From: Hymenobacter sp. 15J16-1T3B
Lineage (GTDB): Bacteria > Bacteroidota > Bacteroidia > Cytophagales > Hymenobacteraceae
Direction: 5' to 3'
Length of the DNA stretch: 64,000 nucleotides
Assembly: GCF_020711235.1 (NCBI RefSeq)
Contig: NZ_JAJFAV010000004.1
Coordinates: 1 to 64,000 of the forward strand
Numbering within the stretch: position 1 is the first letter of the stretch; every line of letters begins with the position of its first letter. Shown here one piece after another: positions 56,775 through 64,000 of this stretch. The position numbers and the translations under genes were made by a program. The notes under the pieces were generated by a model that had not been told where the DNA came from, searched no databases, and was given only the letters and a program-made list of their open reading frames with translations.

Positions 56775-57782
56775 ATGAAAATAACCGCCCTCGATATCCG
56801 GCAGAAAACCTTTGAACGCGCCTTCCGCGGCGTCGACAAGGACGAAGTAGATGGATTTCTGCTCACGCTCTCGCAGCAGTGGGAGCGGATGACCGACGAA
56901 AACCGCGAGTTGCGCCGGCAGCTCGACCAGGCCCAGCAGGACGTGCAGCGCATGCGCGAGGTGGAAACGTCGCTCTACCGCACCCTCAAAACCGCCGAGG
57001 ACACGAGCACCAGCATCGTCGACCAAGCCCAGAAAAGTGCCGAGCTGAAGCTGCGCGAGGCCCAGATGGAAGCGGAGCGCCTGCTGGCCGAAGCCCGGCA
57101 GAAGGCCCGCACCGTGGTGGAAGACGCCTACCGCCAGGCCGAAAAAACCGTGGCCGATATGCAGCGCGAGGTGCAGGGCCTGGGCCAGGACCACCAGCGC
57201 CTCGAAAACGTGTACGACGGCTTGGTGCGCGACTTGCAGCAGCTGGCCGGGGCCGTGCAGGAAAAAGCCTCCAAGGCGCAGCAGCGGCAGCGCACGGCGG
57301 TAGGCGCTATCCTTTCTCGGGCGGCCAGCGTAAAGGTAACCCGTGAGGAACCCGCCTCGCCTGCAACCGAACCCGCCATGTACGTGCCCGCTCCTTCCGC
57401 TTCTTCCGCCGCTGCTATTCCCGCTACCGCGCCCGTCGCGGGCGGCGGCTTCGGCGCCGATGCACCCCGCTCCATCGGCTTCGAGCCCAACGGCCCGCAG
57501 CCCGGCAAGCAGCCCCAGCCCGGTGCCCCCTCGCACCCCGAAATCAGTCCGCGCGAGCCGTATGAAAACCCGGGCGTGGCCGAGCCCGGCCGCATTCACC
57601 AGCCCGAGCCGGCCACCGTGCCCAATCCCGTGGAGCCGCGCATCGAGCCCACCCAGCCGGACATTCAGCCGGTGGGGCCGCCTTCGCCCGAAATTGCCCC
57701 GCAACCCTCGCCGCACCCCGGCTTTGCCGCCGCGCCGGCCGTAGCCGCCGAAACCGAGAAGTCGTTCTTCGACGAAATCTAA
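56775..57782 (+). CDS. DivIVA-domain protein
   Basis: Coiled-coil protein of 335 aa. The N-terminal DivIVA membrane-binding domain is KITALDIRQKTFERAFRGVD and KDEVDGFLLTLSQQW, followed by long heptad repeats (about 40-185) with the conserved break QRMREVETSLYRTLKTAEDT. Residues about 195-325 are a Pro/Ala/Glu-rich disordered linker, and the protein ends EKSFFDEI, a short conserved-looking tail. DivIVA-like proteins in other phyla mark curved membrane and organise poles and division; in Bacteroidota their role is unclear. Upstream is the WD40 gene, downstream a terminator. Confidence 0.88.
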   Translation: MKITALDIRQKTFERAFRGVDKDEVDGFLLTLSQQWERMTDENRELRRQLDQAQQDVQRMREVETSLYRTLKTAEDTSTSIVDQAQKSAELKLREAQMEAERLLAEARQKARTVVEDAYRQAEKTVADMQREVQGLGQDHQRLENVYDGLVRDLQQLAGAVQEKASKAQQRQRTAVGAILSRAASVKVTREEPASPATEPAMYVPAPSASSAAAIPATAPVAGGGFGADAPRSIGFEPNGPQPGKQPQPGAPSHPEISPREPYENPGVAEPGRIHQPEPATVPNPVEPRIEPTQPDIQPVGPPSPEIAPQPSPHPGFAAAPAVAAETEKSFFDEI

Positions 57783-57822
57783 CGCCGCAACTGACAAAGC
57801 ATCCGCGGGTGCTGCCCACCTC

Positions 57823-57850
57823 AAGCCTGCCCTCCGGGGCGGGCTTTTTT
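57823..57850 (+). terminator. Terminator after the DivIVA gene
   Basis: AAGCCTGCCC, loop TCCG, GGGCGGGCTT, then a T-run (one G-T pair in a 10-bp stem). Confidence 0.88.
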
Positions 57851-57941
57851 GCGTTCCTTTACCGGCCGGGAGTGGCTGCTTACGAACCGGCCCTAGGCAG
57901 GCGGCTCCGCTCTCGGTTGTACCACCTCACCATTTCTCCGC

Positions 57942-58313
57942 ATGGGTCAGATTGCACTGGAAGGCCTGGAATTCTTCGCGTTTCACGGCTACTACGACGA
58001 GGAGCAGAAAATTGGCAACAAGTACGGCGTGGACCTGCGCGTGCGCACCAACCTCTACCGCGCCGGCAGCACCGACCACCTGTCCGAGACGGTAAACTAC
58101 GAAGTGCTCTACCGCGTGGTGGCCGAGGAAATGCAGGCCCCGGCCCGGCTCCTGGAGCACCTCGCGCACCGCATCATCGACCGCGTCATGCACGAGTTCG
58201 GGCACGTACGTTGGGCCGAGGTCAGCGTGTCGAAGTTCAACCCGCCGGTGGGCGGCATCTGCCAGCGCGCCCGCGTCACGCTCAAGCGCAAGCGGCCCCA
58301 GCCGGCGCTGTAG
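57942..58313 (+). CDS. folB: Dihydroneopterin aldolase
   Basis: Splits dihydroneopterin to 6-hydroxymethyl-dihydropterin and glycolaldehyde in folate synthesis. The 123-aa protein has the family start IALEGLEFFAFHGYYDEEQK (with the conserved Glu), DHLSETVNYEVLY with Tyr, and LLEHLAHRIIDRVM; the catalytic Lys is in VSKFNPPVGG. Normal length. Its partner folE lies far away at 18740. Followed by a terminator and the BlaI/M56 operon. Confidence 0.95.
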   Translation: MGQIALEGLEFFAFHGYYDEEQKIGNKYGVDLRVRTNLYRAGSTDHLSETVNYEVLYRVVAEEMQAPARLLEHLAHRIIDRVMHEFGHVRWAEVSVSKFNPPVGGICQRARVTLKRKRPQPAL

Positions 58314-58370
58314 GCCGTTAAAAACGCTTGTGCGGCCGGGTTGGGCCTGGTTAGGCATTGTGAATCAACG

Positions 58371-58400
58371 AAAAAGCTGCATGGATATGCAGCTTTTTCT
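58371..58400 (+). terminator. Terminator after folB
   Basis: Perfect 12-bp stem AAAAAGCTGCAT / ATGCAGCTTTTT with loop GGAT. Confidence 0.93.
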
Positions 58401-58430
58401 ATGTCTAATGCGTCCGTTGGAACGGTATTA

Positions 58431-58503
58431 ACGAAATATTTCGTAGCAAAAGCTTGCTTTCTACGATGTGTTTCGTACATATTTGCTACGAAGCCATTCG
58501 TAA
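58431..58503. promoter_or_regulatory. BlaI operator region with repeated TTCGTA half-sites
   Basis: A perfect 14-bp palindrome ACGAAATATTTCGT (58431-58444) and further half-sites: TTTCGTAGCAAA (58439), TCTACGAT (about 58460), TTTCGTAC (about 58471), TTTGCTACGAAG (58482) and ATTCGTAA (about 58496). The 58439 and 58482 sites form an 11-bp inverted repeat 31 bases apart. Directly upstream of the BlaI start at 58520. CATATTTG at 58480-58486 nearly matches a -7 box, so a bound repressor would cover the promoter. Confidence 0.65.
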
Positions 58504-58519
58504 CGGCTTGCTTACCCCG

Positions 58520-58942
58520 ATGACGAAGAAAAACATACCGCGCCCGACGGAATCGGAGCTGGAAATTCTGCAGGTGCTCTGGCAGCACGGCCCGAGCACG
58601 GTGCGCCTCGTCAACGACGAGCTGAGCAAGCGCCGCGACGTGGGCTACACCACCACCCTGAAGCTGCTGCAGCTGATGCACGAGAAGGGCATCGTGACGC
58701 GCGACGACTCGAGCCGCACCCACGTGTACCGCCCGGCCCTGCGCGAGCAGGAAACCCAGGGGCAGCTCATCGACCGGCTGCTGGAAGCGGCCTTCGGCGG
58801 CTCGGCCCTAAAGCTGGTGCAGCAGGCGCTGGGCAACCGCCGCACCACCCGCGAGGAGCTGGACCAGATCCGGGACCTGCTCGACAACATCGACCCGCAC
58901 GCTACCCCATCCGCAACCGACACCCCCGATGAACTGGCTTGA
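58520..58942 (+). CDS. BlaI/MecI/CopY-family repressor
   Basis: Winged-helix repressor of 140 aa. DNA-binding domain at residues about 8-70: RPTESELEILQVLWQHGPST, VRLVNDELSKRRDVGYTTTL, KLLQLMHEKGIVTRD. The C-terminal dimerisation helix (TQGQLIDRLLEAAFGGSALK) follows, with the site normally cleaved by the BlaR1 protease lying between the two parts. ATG at 58520 chosen; the frame opens earlier in the operator region. Its end overlaps the M56 protease start by 14 bases, so the two form a repressor/anti-repressor unit under the half-site operator. Confidence 0.93.
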   Translation: MTKKNIPRPTESELEILQVLWQHGPSTVRLVNDELSKRRDVGYTTTLKLLQLMHEKGIVTRDDSSRTHVYRPALREQETQGQLIDRLLEAAFGGSALKLVQQALGNRRTTREELDQIRDLLDNIDPHATPSATDTPDELA

Positions 58943-61553
58943 AACCCTGTTGACGCCCGCGCTGGTGCGCGCCGTCGGCTACACCATTCTGCACTCGTTG
59001 TGGCAGGGGGCCGTGGTGGCCCTGGCCCTGGGCGGGCTGATGCTGGTCTTGCGTCGGCACTCGGCGCAGGTGCGCTACCGCGTCACGGCTGCGGCCCTCG
59101 GGCTAGTGCTGCTGCTGGCGCTGGTCACCTTCGTGCGCTATTACTCCACCGCCCTGCCGACGAGCCCGGTAGCCGCCGCGGCCGCGCCCACGGTGCTGCC
59201 CGCCGCCGCTGAGGTGTCCGCAGTTGCCAGCGACGCTGCGGTGACACCCGAAGGGCCGCTGAGCACCAAGACCGTGCTGCGCTACGTGGAGCACAATCTG
59301 CCGCTGCTCGTTACCGTCTGGCTGCTGGGCCTGCTCACGATGACGCTACGCCTGCTCGGCGGGCTGGCCTACGTGCAGCGCCTGCGCCACTACGGTACCC
59401 GGCCGCTGGGCATGCTCTGGCAGACGCGCCTAAACAACCTCGCCGAGCGCGCCGGCCTCGATAAGCCCGTGCAGCTGCTGGAGTCGTCCTTGGTGCGCGT
59501 ACCAGTGGTGGTGGGCCACCTCAAACCGCTGATTCTGCTTCCGATGGGCGCCGTGGCCGGCCTCGCGCCGGCCCAGCTGGAAGCCATTCTGGCCCACGAG
59601 CTGGCCCACGTGGTGCGCCGCGACTACCTCATCAACCTGCTGCAGTCGGTGGCCGAAATCCTGCTGTTTTACCACCCGGCCGTGTGGTTCCTGACCGCCA
59701 CGCTGCGCTCGGAGCGCGAAAACTGCTGCGATGACGTGGCGGCCTCGCTCTGCGGCGACCCGCTGGTGCTGGCCCGCGCCCTGGCCGCGCTGGCCGAGCT
59801 GGGCTTGGAACGCGCCGTGGCACCGCGCCTGAGCATGGCCGCTACCGGCCCGCGGGGCTCGTTGCTGGGCCGCGTGCGCCGACTGGTGCAGGGCCGCACC
59901 GCGCCTACGTTCACCGAAGGCTTCATGGCGGCCTGCGTGGTGATGGTGGGGCTGCTGCTGCTCTCGTTTACGGCCGCCGCCGCCCTAGCCAACCCGCGCT
60001 TCGCCGAAGCCCCGCGCCTGCTGCGCAACACCGTGCTGCGGCCCTTTATCCGCGAGGTCATCAAACCCGAAGAAGTGTGCGCCGAGGTGCCCGAAGCCTG
60101 GGAAATATCGACGCGGCCGGAGCAGGTGGTGCAAACCACGACTACTGCCACCACCACGACTACGACGAGCGACGATGACGACCCCAAGCGCAAGCACAAG
60201 CGCAAAGGCAGCAGCCAGGTAGTGGTCGTCGACGGGGCCGGGCGCCGCGGCGAGCCGGGCACGGTTATCATCGAGAAGGACAAGAAGGGCCGCGTAACCG
60301 ATATGTACGTGAACGGCCAGCGCGTCGACGCCGCCTCGGCCGATGGCGGCAAGGAGAAAGACAAGGACAAAGGCAGCCGCACCCAGGTTATCCGCGTGCC
60401 CGCGAACGGGCAGACTTACACCTACGTAGGGCCTGGCGACTACAAATTCAACTACAACTTCGACCAGAAATTCAACAGCGCCGAGTTTAAGCAGCAGATG
60501 AGAAAGCTGCAGCTGGACCTGCGCCAGCTGGAAAAGCTCAACAGCCAGAACTACACCCTTAGCTACGGCGGTAACGACTGGATGCAGGTGCAGCGCGAGG
60601 CCCTGGCCTCGGCCGAAAAGTCGCTGGCCAAAGCCCGCCTCGACCGCGACCTGAGCGAGGAAGAGCGGGAGAAAATCGAGGAAGCCCTCGACAACATCCG
60701 CGACCAGCGCAACGACCTGCGCGAGCGGACCCGTGAACACGCCGAGGCCCAGCGCGAGCACGCCGAAGCCATGCGCGAAGCCCAACGCGACCGGGAAGAA
60801 GCCCAGCGCGACGTTGAAAACGCCCGCCGCGACGAGATTAACCGCCAGCGCGACGAGCTGCGCGCCGAACGCGACCGGGCCCGCGCCGAGCGCGACCGGG
60901 TGCGGGCCGAGCGCGACGCCCGCATCCGCGCCGCCGAAGAGGCCATGATCGACGCGATGGTGAAGGACGGCGTCGTCAAGGACCGTAACGCCTTCCAGCT
61001 GACCATGACCGCCCGCGAGCTGACGGTGGACGGCCAGAAGCAGTCCGACGCGGTGGCTGCCAAGTACCGCAAGCTGTACGAAGACGGTACGGGACGCACC
61101 ATCGGCGAAGCGGGGAAAATCACGATGACCCACAACGGCAACAACATCACCCACATGATATCCGGCAACTTCAGCTCGGATAACTATTGGGTGGCCCCTG
61201 AGCCCCCGCTGCCCCCGGCGCCCCCCGCCGCGCCGGGAGCCGCGCCGGCCGCGCCCCGCACCTGGCGCGCCGTGCCGCCGGTGCCCCCCGTAGCTCCGCG
61301 GGCCCCTCGGGCGCCGCGCGCCCCGCTGGCGCCCCGCACCACCACCGTCAACGGCGTGAACCTGACCGACCAGCTGCGCCAGGACGGGCTGATCGGGGCC
61401 ACCGACCGCAGCTACCAGTTCCGCCTCAACGGCTCGGAAATGGTGGTGAATGGCAAAAAGCAGTCGGCTGACACGGCCGCCAAATACCGCAAGCTGATGG
61501 GTGGTGCCAAGGGCGAGAAAGTAAACATGAACATCACCATCAACGCCGACTAA
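58929..61553 (+). CDS. M56-family (BlaR1-like) membrane metallopeptidase with duplicated C-terminal module
   Basis: Sensor protease of 874 aa. Helices at about residues 10-35, 45-65 and 110-130 frame a cytoplasmic loop with the zinc motif HELAHVVRRDYLINLL (H222ELAH) and RSERENCCDDVAA, followed by a fourth helix (about 335-360). The remaining 500 residues are extracytoplasmic: a Thr/Asp/Lys linker, beta strands, a long Arg/Glu-rich coiled coil (about 545-665) and two copies of one module (about 672-724 and 811-859) sharing the pattern VxGxKQSxxxAAKYRKL, with a Pro/Ala linker between. By analogy with BlaR1, ligand sensing outside would trigger cleavage of BlaI; the ligand is unknown. It overlaps blaI by 14 bases. 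Confidence 0.9.
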   Translation: MNWLETLLTPALVRAVGYTILHSLWQGAVVALALGGLMLVLRRHSAQVRYRVTAAALGLVLLLALVTFVRYYSTALPTSPVAAAAAPTVLPAAAEVSAVASDAAVTPEGPLSTKTVLRYVEHNLPLLVTVWLLGLLTMTLRLLGGLAYVQRLRHYGTRPLGMLWQTRLNNLAERAGLDKPVQLLESSLVRVPVVVGHLKPLILLPMGAVAGLAPAQLEAILAHELAHVVRRDYLINLLQSVAEILLFYHPAVWFLTATLRSERENCCDDVAASLCGDPLVLARALAALAELGLERAVAPRLSMAATGPRGSLLGRVRRLVQGRTAPTFTEGFMAACVVMVGLLLLSFTAAAALANPRFAEAPRLLRNTVLRPFIREVIKPEEVCAEVPEAWEISTRPEQVVQTTTTATTTTTTSDDDDPKRKHKRKGSSQVVVVDGAGRRGEPGTVIIEKDKKGRVTDMYVNGQRVDAASADGGKEKDKDKGSRTQVIRVPANGQTYTYVGPGDYKFNYNFDQKFNSAEFKQQMRKLQLDLRQLEKLNSQNYTLSYGGNDWMQVQREALASAEKSLAKARLDRDLSEEEREKIEEALDNIRDQRNDLRERTREHAEAQREHAEAMREAQRDREEAQRDVENARRDEINRQRDELRAERDRARAERDRVRAERDARIRAAEEAMIDAMVKDGVVKDRNAFQLTMTARELTVDGQKQSDAVAAKYRKLYEDGTGRTIGEAGKITMTHNGNNITHMISGNFSSDNYWVAPEPPLPPAPPAAPGAAPAAPRTWRAVPPVPPVAPRAPRAPRAPLAPRTTTVNGVNLTDQLRQDGLIGATDRSYQFRLNGSEMVVNGKKQSADTAAKYRKLMGGAKGEKVNMNITINAD

Positions 61554-61605
61554 CCCCATTTTCAGCGTCTGCAGCCGGCCAACACGCCAGCTGCTCTATA
61601 CCACC

Positions 61606-61640
61606 GCGGGCCGGCCGGGAATTGTTCCTTGCCGGCCCGC
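61606..61640. repeat. Hairpin after the M56 gene
   Basis: Arms GCGGGCCGGC and GCCGGCCCGC (10 bp perfect) around a 15-base loop, 53 bases after the stop. No T-tract follows, so it is only a possible terminator. Confidence 0.5.
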
Positions 61641-61766
61641 AGTGCGTCTGGCCGGGTAGCACATTTCCGGGCCGGCTGCAGCACAAAACAAATTCCGGAG
61701 CCGCCAAGCAACGATTAGGTGGGCGGCTTCATCTATCGCGCACTCCTTTCTCCCGCCGTATTCCAA

Positions 61767-64000
61767 ATGTTACCCCGCGCCCTTCTTTTTCTGCTGCTGA
61801 GTCTGCTGTTGAGCTGGCAGGCCAGTGCTCAAACGCCCAAAGACGGCACTGGCTCCGCCACGCCGGCCCCCAAAAAGCACCTGCAGGCCGTGCGCATCAC
61901 CGGCGGCATTAAGCTCGACGGCGTGCTCGACGAAGCCGCCTGGCAACAGGCATCCATTGCCACCGACTTCATCCAGAACCGGCCCAATCCCGGCCCGCTG
62001 GAAAAGCACAAAACCGAAGTGCGCGTGCTCTACGACGACGTGAGCATCTACATCGGGGCCCTGATGCACGACGTGAGCCAGGATTCCATCATGCGCGAGT
62101 TGGCGGCCCGCGACAACTTCGGCAACTCCGACTTCATCGGCGTGTTTTTCGATACCTACCAGGACAAGCTCAACGGCTACGGTTTTTTCGTGACCACCGG
62201 CGGGGTGCAGATGGACGCGCGCTACTCGCCCGCGGGCGGCGAGGATTTCAACTGGAACGCGGTGTGGGACTCGCGCACCAGCATGCAGGGCACTGACTGG
62301 GTGGCCGAAATCCGGATTCCGTACTCGGCCATTCGTTTCGCCAACCAGCCCGAGCAGCACTGGGGCCTGCAGCTGATGCGCCGCCGCAAGCGCGACAACC
62401 AGGACTTCTTCTGGAACGAGGTAAAGCCCGCCGTCGACGGCTTCGTGAACCAGTGGGGCACCTTGGAGGGCGTGCGCGACATCAAGCCGCCGCTGCGCCT
62501 CTCGCTCACGCCCTACGTGTCGGGCTACGTGAACCACTACCCCTTCGACGAGCAGGGCAAGCGCAACACCTCGACCTCGTTCAACGGCGGGGCCGACGTG
62601 AAGTGGGGCATCAACGAGAGCTTCACCCTGGACGCAACGCTGGTGCCGGACTTCGGGCAGGTGCAAAGCGACAACCAAGTGCTGAACCTCTCGCCCTTCG
62701 AAGTGCAATTCGCCGAAAATCGGCAGTTTTTCACCGAAGGCACTGAGCTGTTCAACAAAGGCGGCCTGTTTTACTCCCGCCGCGTGGGCGCCCAGCCCAT
62801 CGGCTTCGGCGACGTGAGCGGGCAGCTGCGCAAGGGCTACCGCGACGCCGAAGGGCGGCGCATTGCGGGCGAGTACGTGGTGCAGAACCCGGGCGTGACG
62901 CAGCTGCTGAACGCCACCAAGGTCTCGGGCCGTACCAAGAACGGGCTGGGCGTGGGCGTGTTCAACGCCCTCTCGGGCGACGTGTACGCCACCTTGCAGG
63001 ACAGCACCTCCGGAGAGCGGCGCAAGGTTCTCACGCAGCCGTTTTCGAACTACAACATCGTGGTGCTCGACCAGTCGCTGAAAAACAACTCGTACGTCTC
63101 ACTGATCAACACCAACGTGACGCGCTGGGGACAGACCTACGACGCGAACGTGACCGGCGGCCTGTTCCGCTTCGCGAACAAGAAGAACTCCTACGCCGTC
63201 GACGGGCGCGTGGTGTACTCGCGGCGGCGCGGCACGGTGTTCGGCTCCGAGGACCTGATTGACGACCGGGACGGCTACAAGTACCGGGTGAGCGTGGGCA
63301 AAATCAGCGGCGCCTTCACCTGGAACCTCTCGCACGGCATCGAATCGGGCACCTACAACCCGAACGATTTGGGCATCCTGTTCGGCAACAACAACATCTC
63401 CCAGGAGCTGTACATGAGCTACAACAAGTACAAGCCCTTCTGGAAGGTCAACAACTTTTACTCCTGGTGGGGCGTGGCCCACTCGCTGCTCTACGAGCCC
63501 ACGCAGTACCAGAACCTGAACGTGTACGGCGGCTGGAACACCACCTTTACCAAGCTGTTTCTGACCACCGGCATGAACTTCGACGCCAACCCCGTGACGC
63601 GCGACTACTACGAGCCGCGGCAGTACCCGCTGGGCAAATACTGGGTGCGCGTGCCGGCCAACGCCAACGTGGGCGGCTTCATTTCTTCCGACTACCGCAA
63701 GAAGCTGGCCCTGGACCTGAACGCGGGCGTGCGCCTCTACCAGGCCGACGGCCGCCTGCCGCGCCCGCGCCGCGCCGGCTACGGCATGGGCTTTTCGCCG
63801 CGCTACCGGGTGAACAACCGCCTGAACTTCCGCTACAGCCTCGACTGGAACTACTCGCACAACCAGATCGGCTACGTCAACGGCGGCATGAGCGACGCGG
63901 AGCCGCTCGACCAGCCCTTCCTCAACGACGTGGTGCTGGGCCGCCGCGACGTGGTGACCGTGTCGAATGTGCTGCAGGCGGCGTACACGTTTACCAACCG
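61767..64000 (+). CDS. DUF5916-type outer-membrane protein with CBM9-like domain (3' partial)
   Basis: First 744 codons; the gene runs off the right edge. ATG at 61767 starts MLPRALLFLLLSLLLSWQAS, a clear signal peptide ending about residue 22. Residues about 38-230 are a CBM9-like beta sandwich (IKLDGVLDEAAWQQASIATD, VRVLYDDVSIYIGALMHD, GWVAEIRIPYSAIRF-like WVAEIRIPYSAI). From about 240 the sequence alternates long beta strands (LRLSLTPYVSGYVNHYPFD, FTLDATLVPDFGQVQSDNQV, FAENRQFFTEGTELFN), the DUF5916 barrel of Bacteroidota. It probably sits in the outer membrane; substrate unknown. Confidence 0.9.
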   Translation, partial: MLPRALLFLLLSLLLSWQASAQTPKDGTGSATPAPKKHLQAVRITGGIKLDGVLDEAAWQQASIATDFIQNRPNPGPLEKHKTEVRVLYDDVSIYIGALMHDVSQDSIMRELAARDNFGNSDFIGVFFDTYQDKLNGYGFFVTTGGVQMDARYSPAGGEDFNWNAVWDSRTSMQGTDWVAEIRIPYSAIRFANQPEQHWGLQLMRRRKRDNQDFFWNEVKPAVDGFVNQWGTLEGVRDIKPPLRLSLTPYVSGYVNHYPFDEQGKRNTSTSFNGGADVKWGINESFTLDATLVPDFGQVQSDNQVLNLSPFEVQFAENRQFFTEGTELFNKGGLFYSRRVGAQPIGFGDVSGQLRKGYRDAEGRRIAGEYVVQNPGVTQLLNATKVSGRTKNGLGVGVFNALSGDVYATLQDSTSGERRKVLTQPFSNYNIVVLDQSLKNNSYVSLINTNVTRWGQTYDANVTGGLFRFANKKNSYAVDGRVVYSRRRGTVFGSEDLIDDRDGYKYRVSVGKISGAFTWNLSHGIESGTYNPNDLGILFGNNNISQELYMSYNKYKPFWKVNNFYSWWGVAHSLLYEPTQYQNLNVYGGWNTTFTKLFLTTGMNFDANPVTRDYYEPRQYPLGKYWVRVPANANVGGFISSDYRKKLALDLNAGVRLYQADGRLPRPRRAGYGMGFSPRYRVNNRLNFRYSLDWNYSHNQIGYVNGGMSDAEPLDQPFLNDVVLGRRDVVTVSNVLQAAYTFTN

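Overview
The window looks like chromosomal DNA of a GC-rich Bacteroidota of the Cytophagales, most like Hymenobacter or a close relative. The grounds are: a protein ending in a type IX secretion (T9SS) sorting domain, Bacteroidota-style -7 boxes of the form TAnnTTTG in front of many genes, S16 with a long Ala/Glu-rich tail, a Rho with a charged N-terminal extension, a BlaI/M56 pair, a DUF5916-type outer-membrane protein, weak Shine-Dalgarno signals and multi-copy intergenic inverted repeats. I saw no rRNA, tRNA, CRISPR array, prophage or complete insertion sequence.

Layout. 1-7.5 kb: the 3' part of rho, a T9SS cargo protein, a DsbA-like protein and an NAD(P)-binding protein as a pair, a lipoprotein, a UbiA-type prenyltransferase and a methyltransferase. 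7.6-13.9 kb: ten same-strand genes, mostly small membrane proteins, together with a winged-helix regulator, a DUF4173-type membrane protein, a Coq4-like protein and a ferritin-like diiron protein. Three start codons here share one palindrome (ACTTTG-N5-CAAAG) at exactly the same distance, which makes a small undescribed regulon likely. 14-16.4 kb: a class A penicillin-binding protein. 16.4-24.5 kb: a membrane-anchored unknown, a TIGR01777 epimerase, folE overlapping a PTPS-type gene, a coiled-coil exported protein, a lipoprotein that looks like a catalytically dead inorganic pyrophosphatase, and an M1 peptidase.

24.5-37 kb: a nested inverted-repeat element, the conserved rpsP-rimM-trmD-rplS operon on the minus strand, a second repeat element of the same kind, a desaturase, a pseudouridine synthase, creD, panB, an LptD-like protein, and divergently an N-acetylmuramoyl-L-alanine amidase with an MlaD/MCE protein. 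37-46.4 kb: an acyl-CoA carboxylase beta subunit, an AT-richer GT-C glycosyltransferase framed by near-identical terminators, a serine hydrolase with TPR repeats, an HPP protein, a metallopeptidase and galT. 46.7-52.8 kb: an orphan IS630-type DNA-binding protein and a LacI-family regulator with a perfect 30-bp palindrome between them, a small phosphatase, a lipoprotein, a PoxB-like enzyme and a transglutaminase-like protein. 52.8-64 kb: a polytopic membrane protein, a redoxin, a phosphopantetheinyl transferase, a WD40 protein, a DivIVA-like protein, folB, the BlaI/M56 pair with a repeated-half-site operator, and a DUF5916 protein running off the right edge.

Themes. Cell-envelope building dominates (PBP1A, amidase, MlaD, LptD, CreD, DivIVA). 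Pterin synthesis is split between folE/PTPS and folB. The least explained parts are the 7.6-13.9 kb membrane cluster and the pyrophosphatase-like lipoprotein. All functional calls come from reading the translated sequence; no database search was possible.
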